Of a stretch of 6,094 nucleotides of DNA, positions 1 through 4,901 are shown in pieces. Source of the stretch: Candidatus Aminicenantota bacterium (GTDB lineage Bacteria > Acidobacteriota > Aminicenantia > Aminicenantales > Aminicenantaceae); the NCBI GenBank assembly GCA_030607635.1, contig JAUWJP010000109.1, positions 1-6,094 on the forward strand, read 5' to 3'. The position numbers and the translations under genes were made by a program. Every line of letters begins with the position of its first letter. Position 1 is the first letter of the stretch. A model generated the notes under the pieces. The model did not search any database. It was not told the origin of the DNA and saw only the letters and a program-made list of their open reading frames with translations.

Positions 1-308
1 AAAGAGTTCTCCCCGCCTCTCCTAACTCCTTATTTGCCTATTTACAGGTCATAGTACTCGGGCTTAAGGGCCTCCAAATTGAAAAATCAGCCCAGTATAT
101 CTTTCAGTCTCTGTCTCAGCTTCAGGGAGATTTAGGCCGTTTCAAGAACGACTTTCAGATTCTAGGAACTCACCTGGTCAATGCCAAAAGTAAATTTGAT
201 GATGCGGAGAAATGTCTGGACAGATTCTCGGGTAAACTGGAACTCGTGAGCGAAGACAGGCCGGAAAAGATTCCAGAAAAAGCTGCCAGTAAGAAAAAAC
301 CTTCTTAA
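1..308 (+). CDS. rmuC: RmuC family protein, C-terminal end (partial)
   Basis: Reading frame open from base 3 to a TAA at 306-308, giving the last 101 residues; the start lies left of the window. The residues SPNSLFAYLQVIVLGLKG followed by a long amphipathic helical stretch (QSLSQLQGDLGRFKNDF, then LGTHLVNAKSKFDDAEKCLD) match the conserved end of the RmuC domain, where a Pro-Ser/Asn-x-Leu motif precedes a coiled coil. The last ~20 residues are a Lys/Pro/Glu-rich tail outside the domain. RmuC proteins are predicted nuclease-fold proteins with an N-terminal membrane anchor; in E. coli the gene limits inversions at short inverted repeats. The gene converges on the ABC permease with only 28 bp between the two stop codons, and I see no hairpin terminator in that gap. 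The family call is confident; the catalytic part is not in view. Confidence 0.85.
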   Translation, partial: RVLPASPNSLFAYLQVIVLGLKGLQIEKSAQYIFQSLSQLQGDLGRFKNDFQILGTHLVNAKSKFDDAEKCLDRFSGKLELVSEDRPEKIPEKAASKKKPS

Positions 309-336
309 TTTTTGCTACTATTCTTTACACGTTTTC

Positions 337-1101
337 TCATACACTTTCACTTTTCTCAAAGAAATAAGCGCCTAATAAGATCATCACTGAAGAAAATATC
401 ACCATAAAGATGAAATTGTAAAAAATCGAAAACGAGGACACACCGATCAATGCTCCTCTTAAACCATCAACGCCGTAGGTGAGCGGGTCTATCTTTGAAA
501 TATATCTTAGCCAAACAGGAAAATTTTCAAGAGGATAAAGAGCCCCGGATAAAAAGAAAAGAGGGAATATCACAAAATTCATCACGATGCTAAATCCCTG
601 CATATCTCTCATTTTCGAAGCGAATATCAGCCCCAGGCCGAGGAACGTAACCGCAATCAGGATCATAAAAACAACCGCCAGGAAAATCGATGAGATGTTG
701 ATAATCTTAAAACCCATGATATAAGAGATGCCAAGAATAAGGACTGCCTGAATCAACGCTGTGGTTGCTCCTCCCGCAATCCTCCCTAACACGATAGAAA
801 CTCGACTCACAGGAGCCACCATGATTTCTTTTAGAAATCCAAACTCTCTGTCCCATAAAACTGATAACCCACCAAAAGTTGACGAGAAGAGAATGCTCAT
901 CCCTATTATCCCGGGGACTAAAAACCGAATATAACCCACATCTCCGGCCAATCCTGGAATAGTCATTCTTCTAAACCCCAACCCAAGAAACGCCAGAAAA
1001 AATAACGGCATGGCTAAGGATCCGACAATTCGAGACTTTGCCCTCCACCACCGCTTCATTTCCCTCATCCACAATACATAAATAGCGGTTTTATTGATCA
1101 T
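337..1101 (-). CDS. ABC-2 type transporter permease (DrrB-like)
   Basis: A 254-residue integral membrane protein, the usual length for ABC-2 permeases of the DrrB/NodJ type. It has a cytoplasmic amphipathic N-terminus with aromatic and basic residues (about 8-22) and about six hydrophobic segments near 26-43, 60-80, 103-130, 139-161, 172-190 and 226-247. The loop DREFGFLKEIMVAPVSR (84-100) is the typical coupling loop with the 'E-x-G-T/F-x-x-x-L-x-x-x-P-x-S/R' pattern. FPLFFLSGALYPLENFP (179-195) followed by DPLTYGVDGLRG is the family's late-TM signature. It should form the membrane channel of an exporter with the ATPase encoded just upstream. The ATG overlaps the ATPase stop as ATGA (1098-1101), so the two are translationally coupled. 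The substrate is unknown; family members move drugs, polysaccharides, lipids or other compounds. Confidence 0.92.
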   Translation of the reverse strand: MINKTAIYVLWMREMKRWWRAKSRIVGSLAMPLFFLAFLGLGFRRMTIPGLAGDVGYIRFLVPGIIGMSILFSSTFGGLSVLWDREFGFLKEIMVAPVSRVSIVLGRIAGGATTALIQAVLILGISYIMGFKIINISSIFLAVVFMILIAVTFLGLGLIFASKMRDMQGFSIVMNFVIFPLFFLSGALYPLENFPVWLRYISKIDPLTYGVDGLRGALIGVSSFSIFYNFIFMVIFSSVMILLGAYFFEKSESV

Positions 1102-2102
1102 CTTCTCGTTCCAAATCTTCTTCTTAATATCTCTTTGTTTCGCTCGGCCTGGCTGGCCTCTTGTTCTCTTATAGTCGTTCCAGTAAAGTGGAGAAAAACA
1201 TCTTCGAGGCTTGGTTTGCGCAGATGGACACAGGTTACTTCTACTCCGTTTTCTTGGGCAACGTGAATCAATTCCGGAATTCTCCTTTCTCCCCTATCCA
1301 TCGTCAGACTCAAATTTTTATCGTGCCTCGTTATATTCTTTATCCAATCCAGACTGCTTAATTGTTCAATGAGAGCATCAGCATTTCCTTCAATTTCCAG
1401 GGAAACAACATCTCCGCCGAGTATATCTTTTAATCGACCTGGGGCATCCATGGCAACGAACTTCCCTCTATCCATGATGGCAATTCTATCACAAAGGAAG
1501 TCCGCTTCTTCCATGTAATGAGTGGTTAGAATAATTGTAACCCCACCCTCTTTATTCAATCTTTTTATGTAATCCCATATGTGACGTCTCGTCTGTACAT
1601 CAAGTCCGAGTGTAGGCTCATCAAGAAACAGAACGTTAGGCTCGTGGATAAGTCCCCTTGCAATCTCCAATCTTCTTTTCATCCCTCCAGAATATTTTTC
1701 AACCAACACTTTCTCTTTCTCTGTTAACTCAACGAGCTCGAGGACTTCCTTAATTCTTTTTTTTCTCTCTTCCTTATCTATTCCGTACATCATCGCATGA
1801 AATTCCAGGTTTTCTTTTCCTGTGAGCTTTATATCAAGGGCAGGCTCCTGAAAAACAACACCGATGGAGCGCCTAATATTGTTTTTATTCCTGGAGATAT
1901 CATACCCGGAGACTTCTCCGTATCCTGAGGTTGCTTTAAGCAGGGTGGAAAGCATGTTTATGGTCGTAGTCTTGCCGGCGCCGTTTGGTCCGAGAAATCC
2001 AAAAAGCTCTCCGGTTTTTACTGTGAACGTAATTTGGTCAACGGCAGTAAACCCGTTAAACTTTTTGGTTAAATTCTCGACCTGAATTGCGTAATTACTC
2101 AT
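1098..2102 (-). CDS. ABC transporter ATP-binding protein (DrrA-like, with DUF4162-type C-terminus)
   Basis: A 334-residue ATPase with every nucleotide-binding motif intact: Walker A GPNGAGKT (38-45), Q-loop Gln85 (FQEPALD), signature YSGGM (137-141), Walker B VLFLDEP (157-163), D-loop GLD and H-loop His195 (TTHY). The stretch after about residue 225 (VVSLEIEGN... through PSLEDVFLHFTG) is the C-terminal regulatory extension seen in DrrA-type ATPases (DUF4162), followed by a charged Arg/Glu-rich tail. It powers export through the permease encoded immediately downstream (4-nt overlap). The N-terminal MSNYAIQVENLTKKFNGF aligns with normal family starts, so the ATG at 2102 is preferred although its ribosome binding site is poor (only AGTGA just upstream). 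A perfect TATAAT lies about 38 nt upstream. The substrate cannot be read from sequence. Confidence 0.95.
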   Translation of the reverse strand: MSNYAIQVENLTKKFNGFTAVDQITFTVKTGELFGFLGPNGAGKTTTINMLSTLLKATSGYGEVSGYDISRNKNNIRRSIGVVFQEPALDIKLTGKENLEFHAMMYGIDKEERKKRIKEVLELVELTEKEKVLVEKYSGGMKRRLEIARGLIHEPNVLFLDEPTLGLDVQTRRHIWDYIKRLNKEGGVTIILTTHYMEEADFLCDRIAIMDRGKFVAMDAPGRLKDILGGDVVSLEIEGNADALIEQLSSLDWIKNITRHDKNLSLTMDRGERRIPELIHVAQENGVEVTCVHLRKPSLEDVFLHFTGTTIREQEASQAERNKEILRRRFGTRR

Positions 2103-2139
2103 TTCACTATGAATAGAAAATTGTTCTTAAGTAAGATAT

Positions 2140-2145
2140 ATTATA
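2140..2145 (-). promoter_or_regulatory. candidate -10 box for the ABC operon
   Basis: On the minus strand this reads TATAAT, a perfect -10 hexamer, in an AT-rich stretch. It would place the transcription start near 2132, about 30 nt before the ATPase ATG. There is no recognisable -35 at 16-18 nt spacing, so this is only a candidate. The 168-bp gap (2103-2270) contains no other obvious signal and no convincing terminator for the transporter gene that ends at 2271. Confidence 0.35.
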
Positions 2146-2270
2146 TCAACTTTTAATGAAAATCTTCTCTTTTTTAAGCTCCCAAGTGCCTTTGGAATGA
2201 AAGGAGGGCTATACCTAAATCTATGGATTTATTTCCACAATATTAGCTAAGAATTTTTGCTGTGTTTTTT

Positions 2271-3425
2271 TTATTTTATGACTGCCAGGAAAGGACTTGC
2301 AATTTTTATCAGTAAAAAACTGACAATTCCCACTGAAACGGCAGCACAAAGTCCCACCCAAAAAGGTTTGGCTCCAAGCTTCTTCAATTTCTTAATATCT
2401 GTTCCAAGTCCAACCCCGGCCATAGCAACGGCGAGAAAATATCCTGCCCATTGTTTGACTATCAAACAGAGGTTGTTCCATACCTCTGCATTCCATAATA
2501 AGTTCTTGCTCAGAACAAAATAGTCGCCCATGGACCTGAGCACAGCCATGGCGATGAATCCAAGGATGAAAACCGGAAAGAGCGAAAGAATGCTCACTTT
2601 TTTTCGAGAGCTCACTCTATTCCTTTTGATATATATATAGGCCATAAAGGGAATAACCAAGGCCATAAACGCATTGCGGACAAGTTTGGTCACTATGGCA
2701 ACATCTGCTCCTGTAGGAGTTACCGCTTGAGATTGACCAAGCCAAAGCTGATCATACATGATACCAGCACCCGCCACCCGGGCGGTTTCGTGGATGGAAG
2801 TGCCCATGAATATCCCTGCTTCCACATGAGAAAGGGATAGAACCAAATGACTCAGATAGGGATAGAGAAACATGGCCACTATGCCGAATATTGTTATGGT
2901 TCCGATAGCATAGGCCACTTCATCCTCCCCGGCTTCGATAGCTGGACCTGTGGCCACAATGGCACTCGCCCCACAGATTCCTGTGCCGACTCCGATCAAT
3001 GTACCGAGTCTTTCCGGAAGACCGAGTTTTCTTGTGACAAAAAGAGTCAAAAAAATTCCGGTTGAAATGCAGGCAACGACTATACCCACACTCAAGGCTC
3101 CTATCTGGAGCACATTAAAGATGCTGAGTCGTATTCCCATGAGTATAATGCCGAACCTCAGGAGCTTCTTAAGACCGAAACCAACCCCTGGCTGGAAACT
3201 TCGGGGAAAATCGATTGTGTTCTTGATTATTATGCCTAAAACAATAGCCATCATGATGGCACTCACCGGGCTTTGTTTGAGGTTGAAAAGCACTTTTATC
3301 CATTTTGTAAGCTGGATCCCGATTATGGCAATTGCGACTGTAAGAGCAACGCCAGGGATAATTTTTACAGGATTCTGCATGCCAAAAAGGAAGTTCAGAA
3401 TTCTTGAATCTTTTTTCGTGCTCAT
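2271..3425 (-). CDS. yeiH: YeiH/PSE-family membrane protein (putative sulfate exporter, UPF0324)
   Basis: A 384-residue polytopic membrane protein, in the size range of the UPF0324/YeiH (Cons_hypoth698) family. Family hallmarks are visible in order: the glycine-rich GVGTGICGASAIVATGP (145-161), GTSIHETARVAGAG (208-221), KLVRNAFM (247-254) and a C-terminal AMAGVGLGTDIKKLKKLG (334-351). About ten hydrophobic segments alternate along its length. Members are annotated as putative sulfate or sulfonate-related exporters, largely by gene context, so the substrate is not established here. The ATG at 3425 has an excellent AAGGAG (3432-3437) six nt upstream. It follows a 40-codon ORF by 14 nt and likely shares its transcript, driven by the promoter at 3630-3658. 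No sulfur-metabolism gene is nearby in the window to support a sulfate role. Confidence 0.9.
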   Translation of the reverse strand: MSTKKDSRILNFLFGMQNPVKIIPGVALTVAIAIIGIQLTKWIKVLFNLKQSPVSAIMMAIVLGIIIKNTIDFPRSFQPGVGFGLKKLLRFGIILMGIRLSIFNVLQIGALSVGIVVACISTGIFLTLFVTRKLGLPERLGTLIGVGTGICGASAIVATGPAIEAGEDEVAYAIGTITIFGIVAMFLYPYLSHLVLSLSHVEAGIFMGTSIHETARVAGAGIMYDQLWLGQSQAVTPTGADVAIVTKLVRNAFMALVIPFMAYIYIKRNRVSSRKKVSILSLFPVFILGFIAMAVLRSMGDYFVLSKNLLWNAEVWNNLCLIVKQWAGYFLAVAMAGVGLGTDIKKLKKLGAKPFWVGLCAAVSVGIVSFLLIKIASPFLAVIK

Positions 3426-3430
3426 TTTCT

Positions 3431-3449
3431 TCTCCTTATCTACGTAGAT
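3431..3449 (-). promoter_or_regulatory. YeiH ribosome binding site and overlapping 12-bp palindrome
   Basis: The minus strand reads AAGGAGA at 3431-3437, ideally placed for the YeiH ATG at 3425. Directly abutting and overlapping its 5' side is the perfect 12-bp palindrome ATCTACGTAGAT (3438-3449), which also contains the TAG stop of the upstream small ORF (3440-3442). In RNA it could fold as ATCT-ACGT-AGAT, a weak 4-bp hairpin that leaves the AAGGAG exposed. Confidence 0.6.
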
Positions 3450-3539
3450 GAACTCACGTTTAAGTATCTATGCCCTGGTTCGGGCCAGATGCCGCCAGGC
3501 TTGGATTTCTTTGCGGCCTCATCTTTGGAGAGAGATAAG
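3435..3539 (-). promoter_or_regulatory. possible structured mRNA leader of yeiH
   Basis: Several complementary segments lie in the RNA ahead of YeiH. CTTATCT (minus strand, 3533-3539) pairs perfectly with AGATAAG (3435-3441), which includes the first bases of the AAGGAG site. Inside are AGATG-agg-CCGC (3515-3526 region) pairing with GCGGCATCT (about 3487-3495), and GCCC-GAACCA-GGGC (about 3472-3485), with CCTGG/CCAGG as a competing pairing. The closing pair is mutually exclusive with the 3438-3449 hairpin, so a switch is conceivable. The same bases are also read as the 40-codon ORF, so the pairings may be coincidental. Confidence 0.25.
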
Positions 3540-3562
3540 CAGCAAATTATACGCTTCTTCAT
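3440..3562 (-). CDS. small protein of 40 residues upstream of yeiH (hypothetical)
   Basis: An open frame from ATG (3562) to TAG (3440-3442). The product starts MKKRIICCLSLSKDEAAKKS and ends KPGGIWPEPGHRYLNVSSST. It has a short basic/hydrophobic start with two adjacent cysteines (7-8), a Lys-rich helix-like middle, and a Gly/Pro/aromatic stretch GGIWPEPGHRY (23-33) that looks like real protein rather than random translation. The stop sits 14 nt before the YeiH start, with the YeiH AAGGAG in between, as in a tight operon; the promoter at 3630-3658 would transcribe both. Against it, there is no clear Shine-Dalgarno before its ATG, and an in-frame TGA about eight codons upstream rules out a longer form with a normal start. 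I do not recognise the family. It could instead be a leader peptide or chance reading of a structured leader RNA. Confidence 0.45.
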   Translation of the reverse strand: MKKRIICCLSLSKDEAAKKSKPGGIWPEPGHRYLNVSSST

Positions 3563-3629
3563 ATAAAAAAGAAAGAAATTCTCAGCTCAGCTAGCCTCTT
3601 CTTAGCATCCTCAAATTTTTGGAATCATA

Positions 3630-3658
3630 CTTATAATGGACTCCGGAAAAATCGTCAA
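3630..3658 (-). promoter_or_regulatory. sigma70-type promoter for the small ORF and yeiH
   Basis: On the minus strand a -35 TTGACG (3653-3658, five of six consensus bases) and a -10 TATAAG (3630-3635, five of six) are separated by exactly 17 nt. Transcription would start near 3623, about 60 nt before the small ORF and about 200 nt before YeiH. This is the best promoter in the 375-bp divergent gap between yeiH and the lipoprotein gene. Confidence 0.5.
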
Positions 3659-3800
3659 AGTGTTTGAAGTGCCGTTTGAAGGAGTTTTCTATCTTGATAA
3701 AGACGAACCCAAAGGTTAAAATTATAAAGAACTTAAATTCCCAATTGAATTTTATTTAAACTTTAGATACTAAATTAAAGTGTCACAAAAGGAGATTGAC

Positions 3801-4214
3801 ATGAAAATCAAGAGCTTATCTATTGCCTTAATTTGTATTTATCTATCAAGCTGTGCATTAGGCTTCAAAGGAACCAAGGAAGAGGTAAGCTTTAGAAGTG
3901 ATCCACAAAGGGCGGAAGTCCATGTGAATGGAGTGCGTATGGGCGAAACACCACTTACCTTAAGGCTTGTAACTAAACAAACATATGCAATTGAGTTTAG
4001 AAGAGAAGGCTATAAACCAAAATCGGTTCAAATCAATAACAAAGTTGGAGCGGGATGGGTCGTTTTAGATATCGTGTTGGGTTTAGTCCCTGTCGTCATT
4101 GATGCTGCCACAGGCGCATGGTATTCATTAGACCAAAAAAATATTGATGCGGTTATTGAAAAACAACAAAAAGAACCAATTGATCCAAAAGATTTAGAAA
4201 AGTTCTTATATTAA
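3801..4214 (+). CDS. PEGA-domain lipoprotein
   Basis: A 137-residue predicted lipoprotein. The N-terminus MKIKSLSIALICIYLSSC is a lipoprotein signal peptide with lipobox LSSC, so Cys18 would be lipidated after cleavage by signal peptidase II. Residues ~28-78 form a PEGA-type beta domain: VSFRSDPQRAEVHVNGVRMG, then ETPLTLRL, then a Y-x-I-EFRREGYKP strand pair. A glycine-rich hydrophobic segment follows (82-107, GAGWVVLDIVLGLVPVVIDAATGAWY), a tail often found with short PEGA lipoproteins, then a charged C-terminus. PEGA domains are thought to bind surface or cell-wall carbohydrate, but no activity can be assigned. The start at 3801 is chosen over an in-frame GTG at 3780 because AAGGAG (3789-3794) lies six nt upstream and the signal peptide begins there. 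It is divergent from yeiH. The nearest promoter-like pair (TTGAAT at 3745, GATACT at 3766) is weak. Confidence 0.88.
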   Translation: MKIKSLSIALICIYLSSCALGFKGTKEEVSFRSDPQRAEVHVNGVRMGETPLTLRLVTKQTYAIEFRREGYKPKSVQINNKVGAGWVVLDIVLGLVPVVIDAATGAWYSLDQKNIDAVIEKQQKEPIDPKDLEKFLY

Positions 4215-4318
4215 AAGAATATCTAAATAAGCGTTGACATAATATAGTGCTTAGTCGACACAATCTTACGCCTGAAAATACAAATCAGGTTAAATGGCAG
4301 AAAACAAAGGAAAATATC

Positions 4319-4365
4319 TGGCAGGCCCGGAGGGATTTGAACCCCCGACCTTCGGATTCGAAGTC
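4319..4365 (-). pseudogene. 3' fragment of tRNA-Arg(TCG), probable att site
   Basis: The minus strand carries the 3' part of a tRNA: anticodon loop CTTCGAA (anticodon TCG at 4359-4361), 3' anticodon strand TCCGA, variable loop AGGTC, T-arm GGGGG-TTCAAAT-CCCTC with the invariant TTC, acceptor strand CGGGCCT, discriminator G, and encoded CCA (4319-4321). Upstream of the anticodon stem the sequence turns AT-rich: bases 28-29 of the tRNA no longer pair with the 3' strand, and no D-arm or AGGCCCG acceptor 5' strand is present. A truncation running from the anticodon arm to the 3' end is the typical core left when an integrase inserts an element into a tRNA gene. By orientation the element would occupy the higher-coordinate side. 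It is non-functional as a tRNA. Confidence 0.8.
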
Positions 4366-4406
4366 TAACTCTTGATTTACTACAAGAAATATCTAACTTA
4401 TTAAAA

Positions 4407-4465
4407 CATGAAAATTGTTTTTCTCTAAATTCAATCGCTTTTTGTAAAAAGTCGATATTTTCATG
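4407..4465. repeat. dispersed inverted repeat CATGAAAAT / ATTTTCATG
   Basis: Perfect 9-bp arms at 4407-4415 and 4457-4465 are separated by 41 bp. Between them lies CTTTTTGTAAAAAG, and TTTTCTC (4419-4425) can alternatively pair with GAGAAAA (4465-4471). The stretch is very AT-rich, which makes chance repeats easier. Its location just inside the putative element end makes arm-type integrase or excisionase binding possible, but this is speculation. Confidence 0.35.
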
Positions 4466-4515
4466 AGAAAAGATAAATAATTAGTTCGTCATAATAATGG
4501 ATACCGCGCAAGATA

Positions 4516-4566
4516 AGAATTATAGATTTTGAGCATACAATGCTCAAAAACGAAATCAATAATTCT
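4516..4566. repeat. 51-bp imperfect inverted repeat with perfect 10-3-10 core
   Basis: The core is TTTTGAGCAT-ACA-ATGCTCAAAA (4527-4549), perfectly symmetric. Outer arms AGAATTAT (4516-4523) and ATAATTCT (4559-4566) are also perfect. Between core and outer arm the right side carries a six-base insertion relative to the left, while GATT/AATC still matches. It ends 3 bp before the -35 box of the toxin-antitoxin promoter. T-run and A-run positions are the reverse of an intrinsic terminator, so an operator or DNA cruciform is more likely. Confidence 0.75.
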
Positions 4567-4569
4567 CGC

Positions 4570-4598
4570 TTGACATTTTTCTCTGGAGAGTTTACTTT
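4570..4598 (+). promoter_or_regulatory. sigma70-type promoter of the toxin-antitoxin operon
   Basis: Perfect -35 TTGACA (4570-4575), 17-nt spacer, and -10 TACTTT (4593-4598), which keeps the three most conserved -10 bases (TA...T). The spacer contains CTCT-GG-AGAG (4581-4590), a small symmetric element that could be part of an operator. Transcription would start near 4605, about 33 nt ahead of the antitoxin ATG. Confidence 0.55.
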
Positions 4599-4613
4599 AT
4601 GTAAGAATGTAAG
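4599..4613 (+). repeat. tandem ATGTAAG repeats at the TA transcription start
   Basis: ATGTAAG occurs at 4599-4605 and again at 4607-4613, offset by 8 bp. The pair sits between the -10 and the ribosome binding site, where toxin-antitoxin operons often have autoregulatory operators. It is short and may be chance. Confidence 0.35.
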
Positions 4614-4637
4614 GATATAAGGAATCAAGGAGCTTCT

Positions 4638-4901
4638 ATGAATTACACAGAAATCTCAAAGGTGACATCGAAGGGCCAGGTGACAATTCCCTCGACAATC
4701 AGAGAAATTCTCAAATTAGAACCGGGATCCACAGTTATGTTTAAGGTCACCGACAGGGGAGTTATCCTTTCTCCTTGTGAGATTAGCGAGAAATCCCCTT
4801 ATACTGCAAAAGAATGGATAAAGATCGAAAGGCTGGTCGCAGAAAAAGGTAAAGCCTATAAGACTTCTGCTGCTGCCAAAAAACATGTCGAATCATTATG
4901 A
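4638..4901 (+). CDS. AbrB/MazE/SpoVT-family antitoxin
   Basis: An 87-residue protein. Residues ~5-48 form a SpoVT/AbrB swapped-hairpin DNA-binding domain: the signature SKVTSKGQVTIPSTIREIL is followed by EPGSTVMFKVTDRGVILSP, matching the family pattern T-S-K-G-Q-V-T-I-P-x-x-I-R. Residues ~52-87 (YTAKEWIKIERLVAEKGKAY and after) form a Lys/Ala-rich helical tail, the usual toxin-binding part. It should neutralise the downstream toxin and repress the shared promoter at 4570-4598. AAGGAG (4627-4632) lies five nt before the ATG. The stop overlaps the toxin start as ATGA, so toxin translation is coupled to antitoxin translation. It lies just inside the putative island edge, where it could act in stable maintenance. 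Confidence 0.92.
   Translation: MNYTEISKVTSKGQVTIPSTIREILKLEPGSTVMFKVTDRGVILSPCEISEKSPYTAKEWIKIERLVAEKGKAYKTSAAAKKHVESL

Larger units (their letters stand above)
4215..4637. other. 423-bp intergenic boundary region, no convincing gene
   Basis: No credible protein-coding frame was seen on either strand. From left to right it holds about 100 bp of AT-rich sequence with no gene, a tRNA 3' fragment (4319-4365), an AT-rich stretch with dispersed inverted repeats (4407-4465), a 51-bp imperfect inverted repeat (4516-4566), and the promoter region of the toxin-antitoxin operon (4570-4632). It marks the change from chromosomal-type genes on the left to accessory-type genes on the right. Confidence 0.7.

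Noticed and set aside
2215..2235. TAAATC-TATG-GATTTA hairpin as a terminator for yeiH
   Set aside because: The six-pair stem is all A/T but for one pair and has no uridine run on the minus strand; too weak to call.
2950..3447. 165-codon plus-strand open frame
   Set aside because: It lies entirely antisense to the clear YeiH-family gene and its product has no recognisable domain; a shadow frame.
3472..3495. CTGGCCCGA resembling part of the SAM-I riboswitch core
   Set aside because: The rest of the SAM-I core (kink-turn sequence, GCAACC and the following helices in order) is missing, so the match is probably chance.
3546..3551. Minus-strand TATAAT as the yeiH promoter
   Set aside because: It lies inside the 40-codon ORF and has no -35 at the right distance; the TTGACG-N17-TATAAG promoter upstream is much better.
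3636..3719. Plus-strand 27-codon ORF (MDSGKIVKVFEVPFEG...)
   Set aside because: It has no ribosome binding site, is very short, and overlaps the promoter found on the other strand. It could be a gene remnant, but nothing in the sequence supports it.
3780..3800. GTG start giving the lipoprotein seven extra N-terminal residues
   Set aside because: The extension would put charged residues before the signal peptide and place the AAGGAG inside the coding region; ATG 3801 has ideal spacing and begins the signal peptide.
4234..4264. TTGACA after the lipoprotein gene as a promoter
   Set aside because: The only -10-like hexamer (CACAAT) needs a 19-nt spacer, and there is no gene downstream on that strand before the tRNA fragment.
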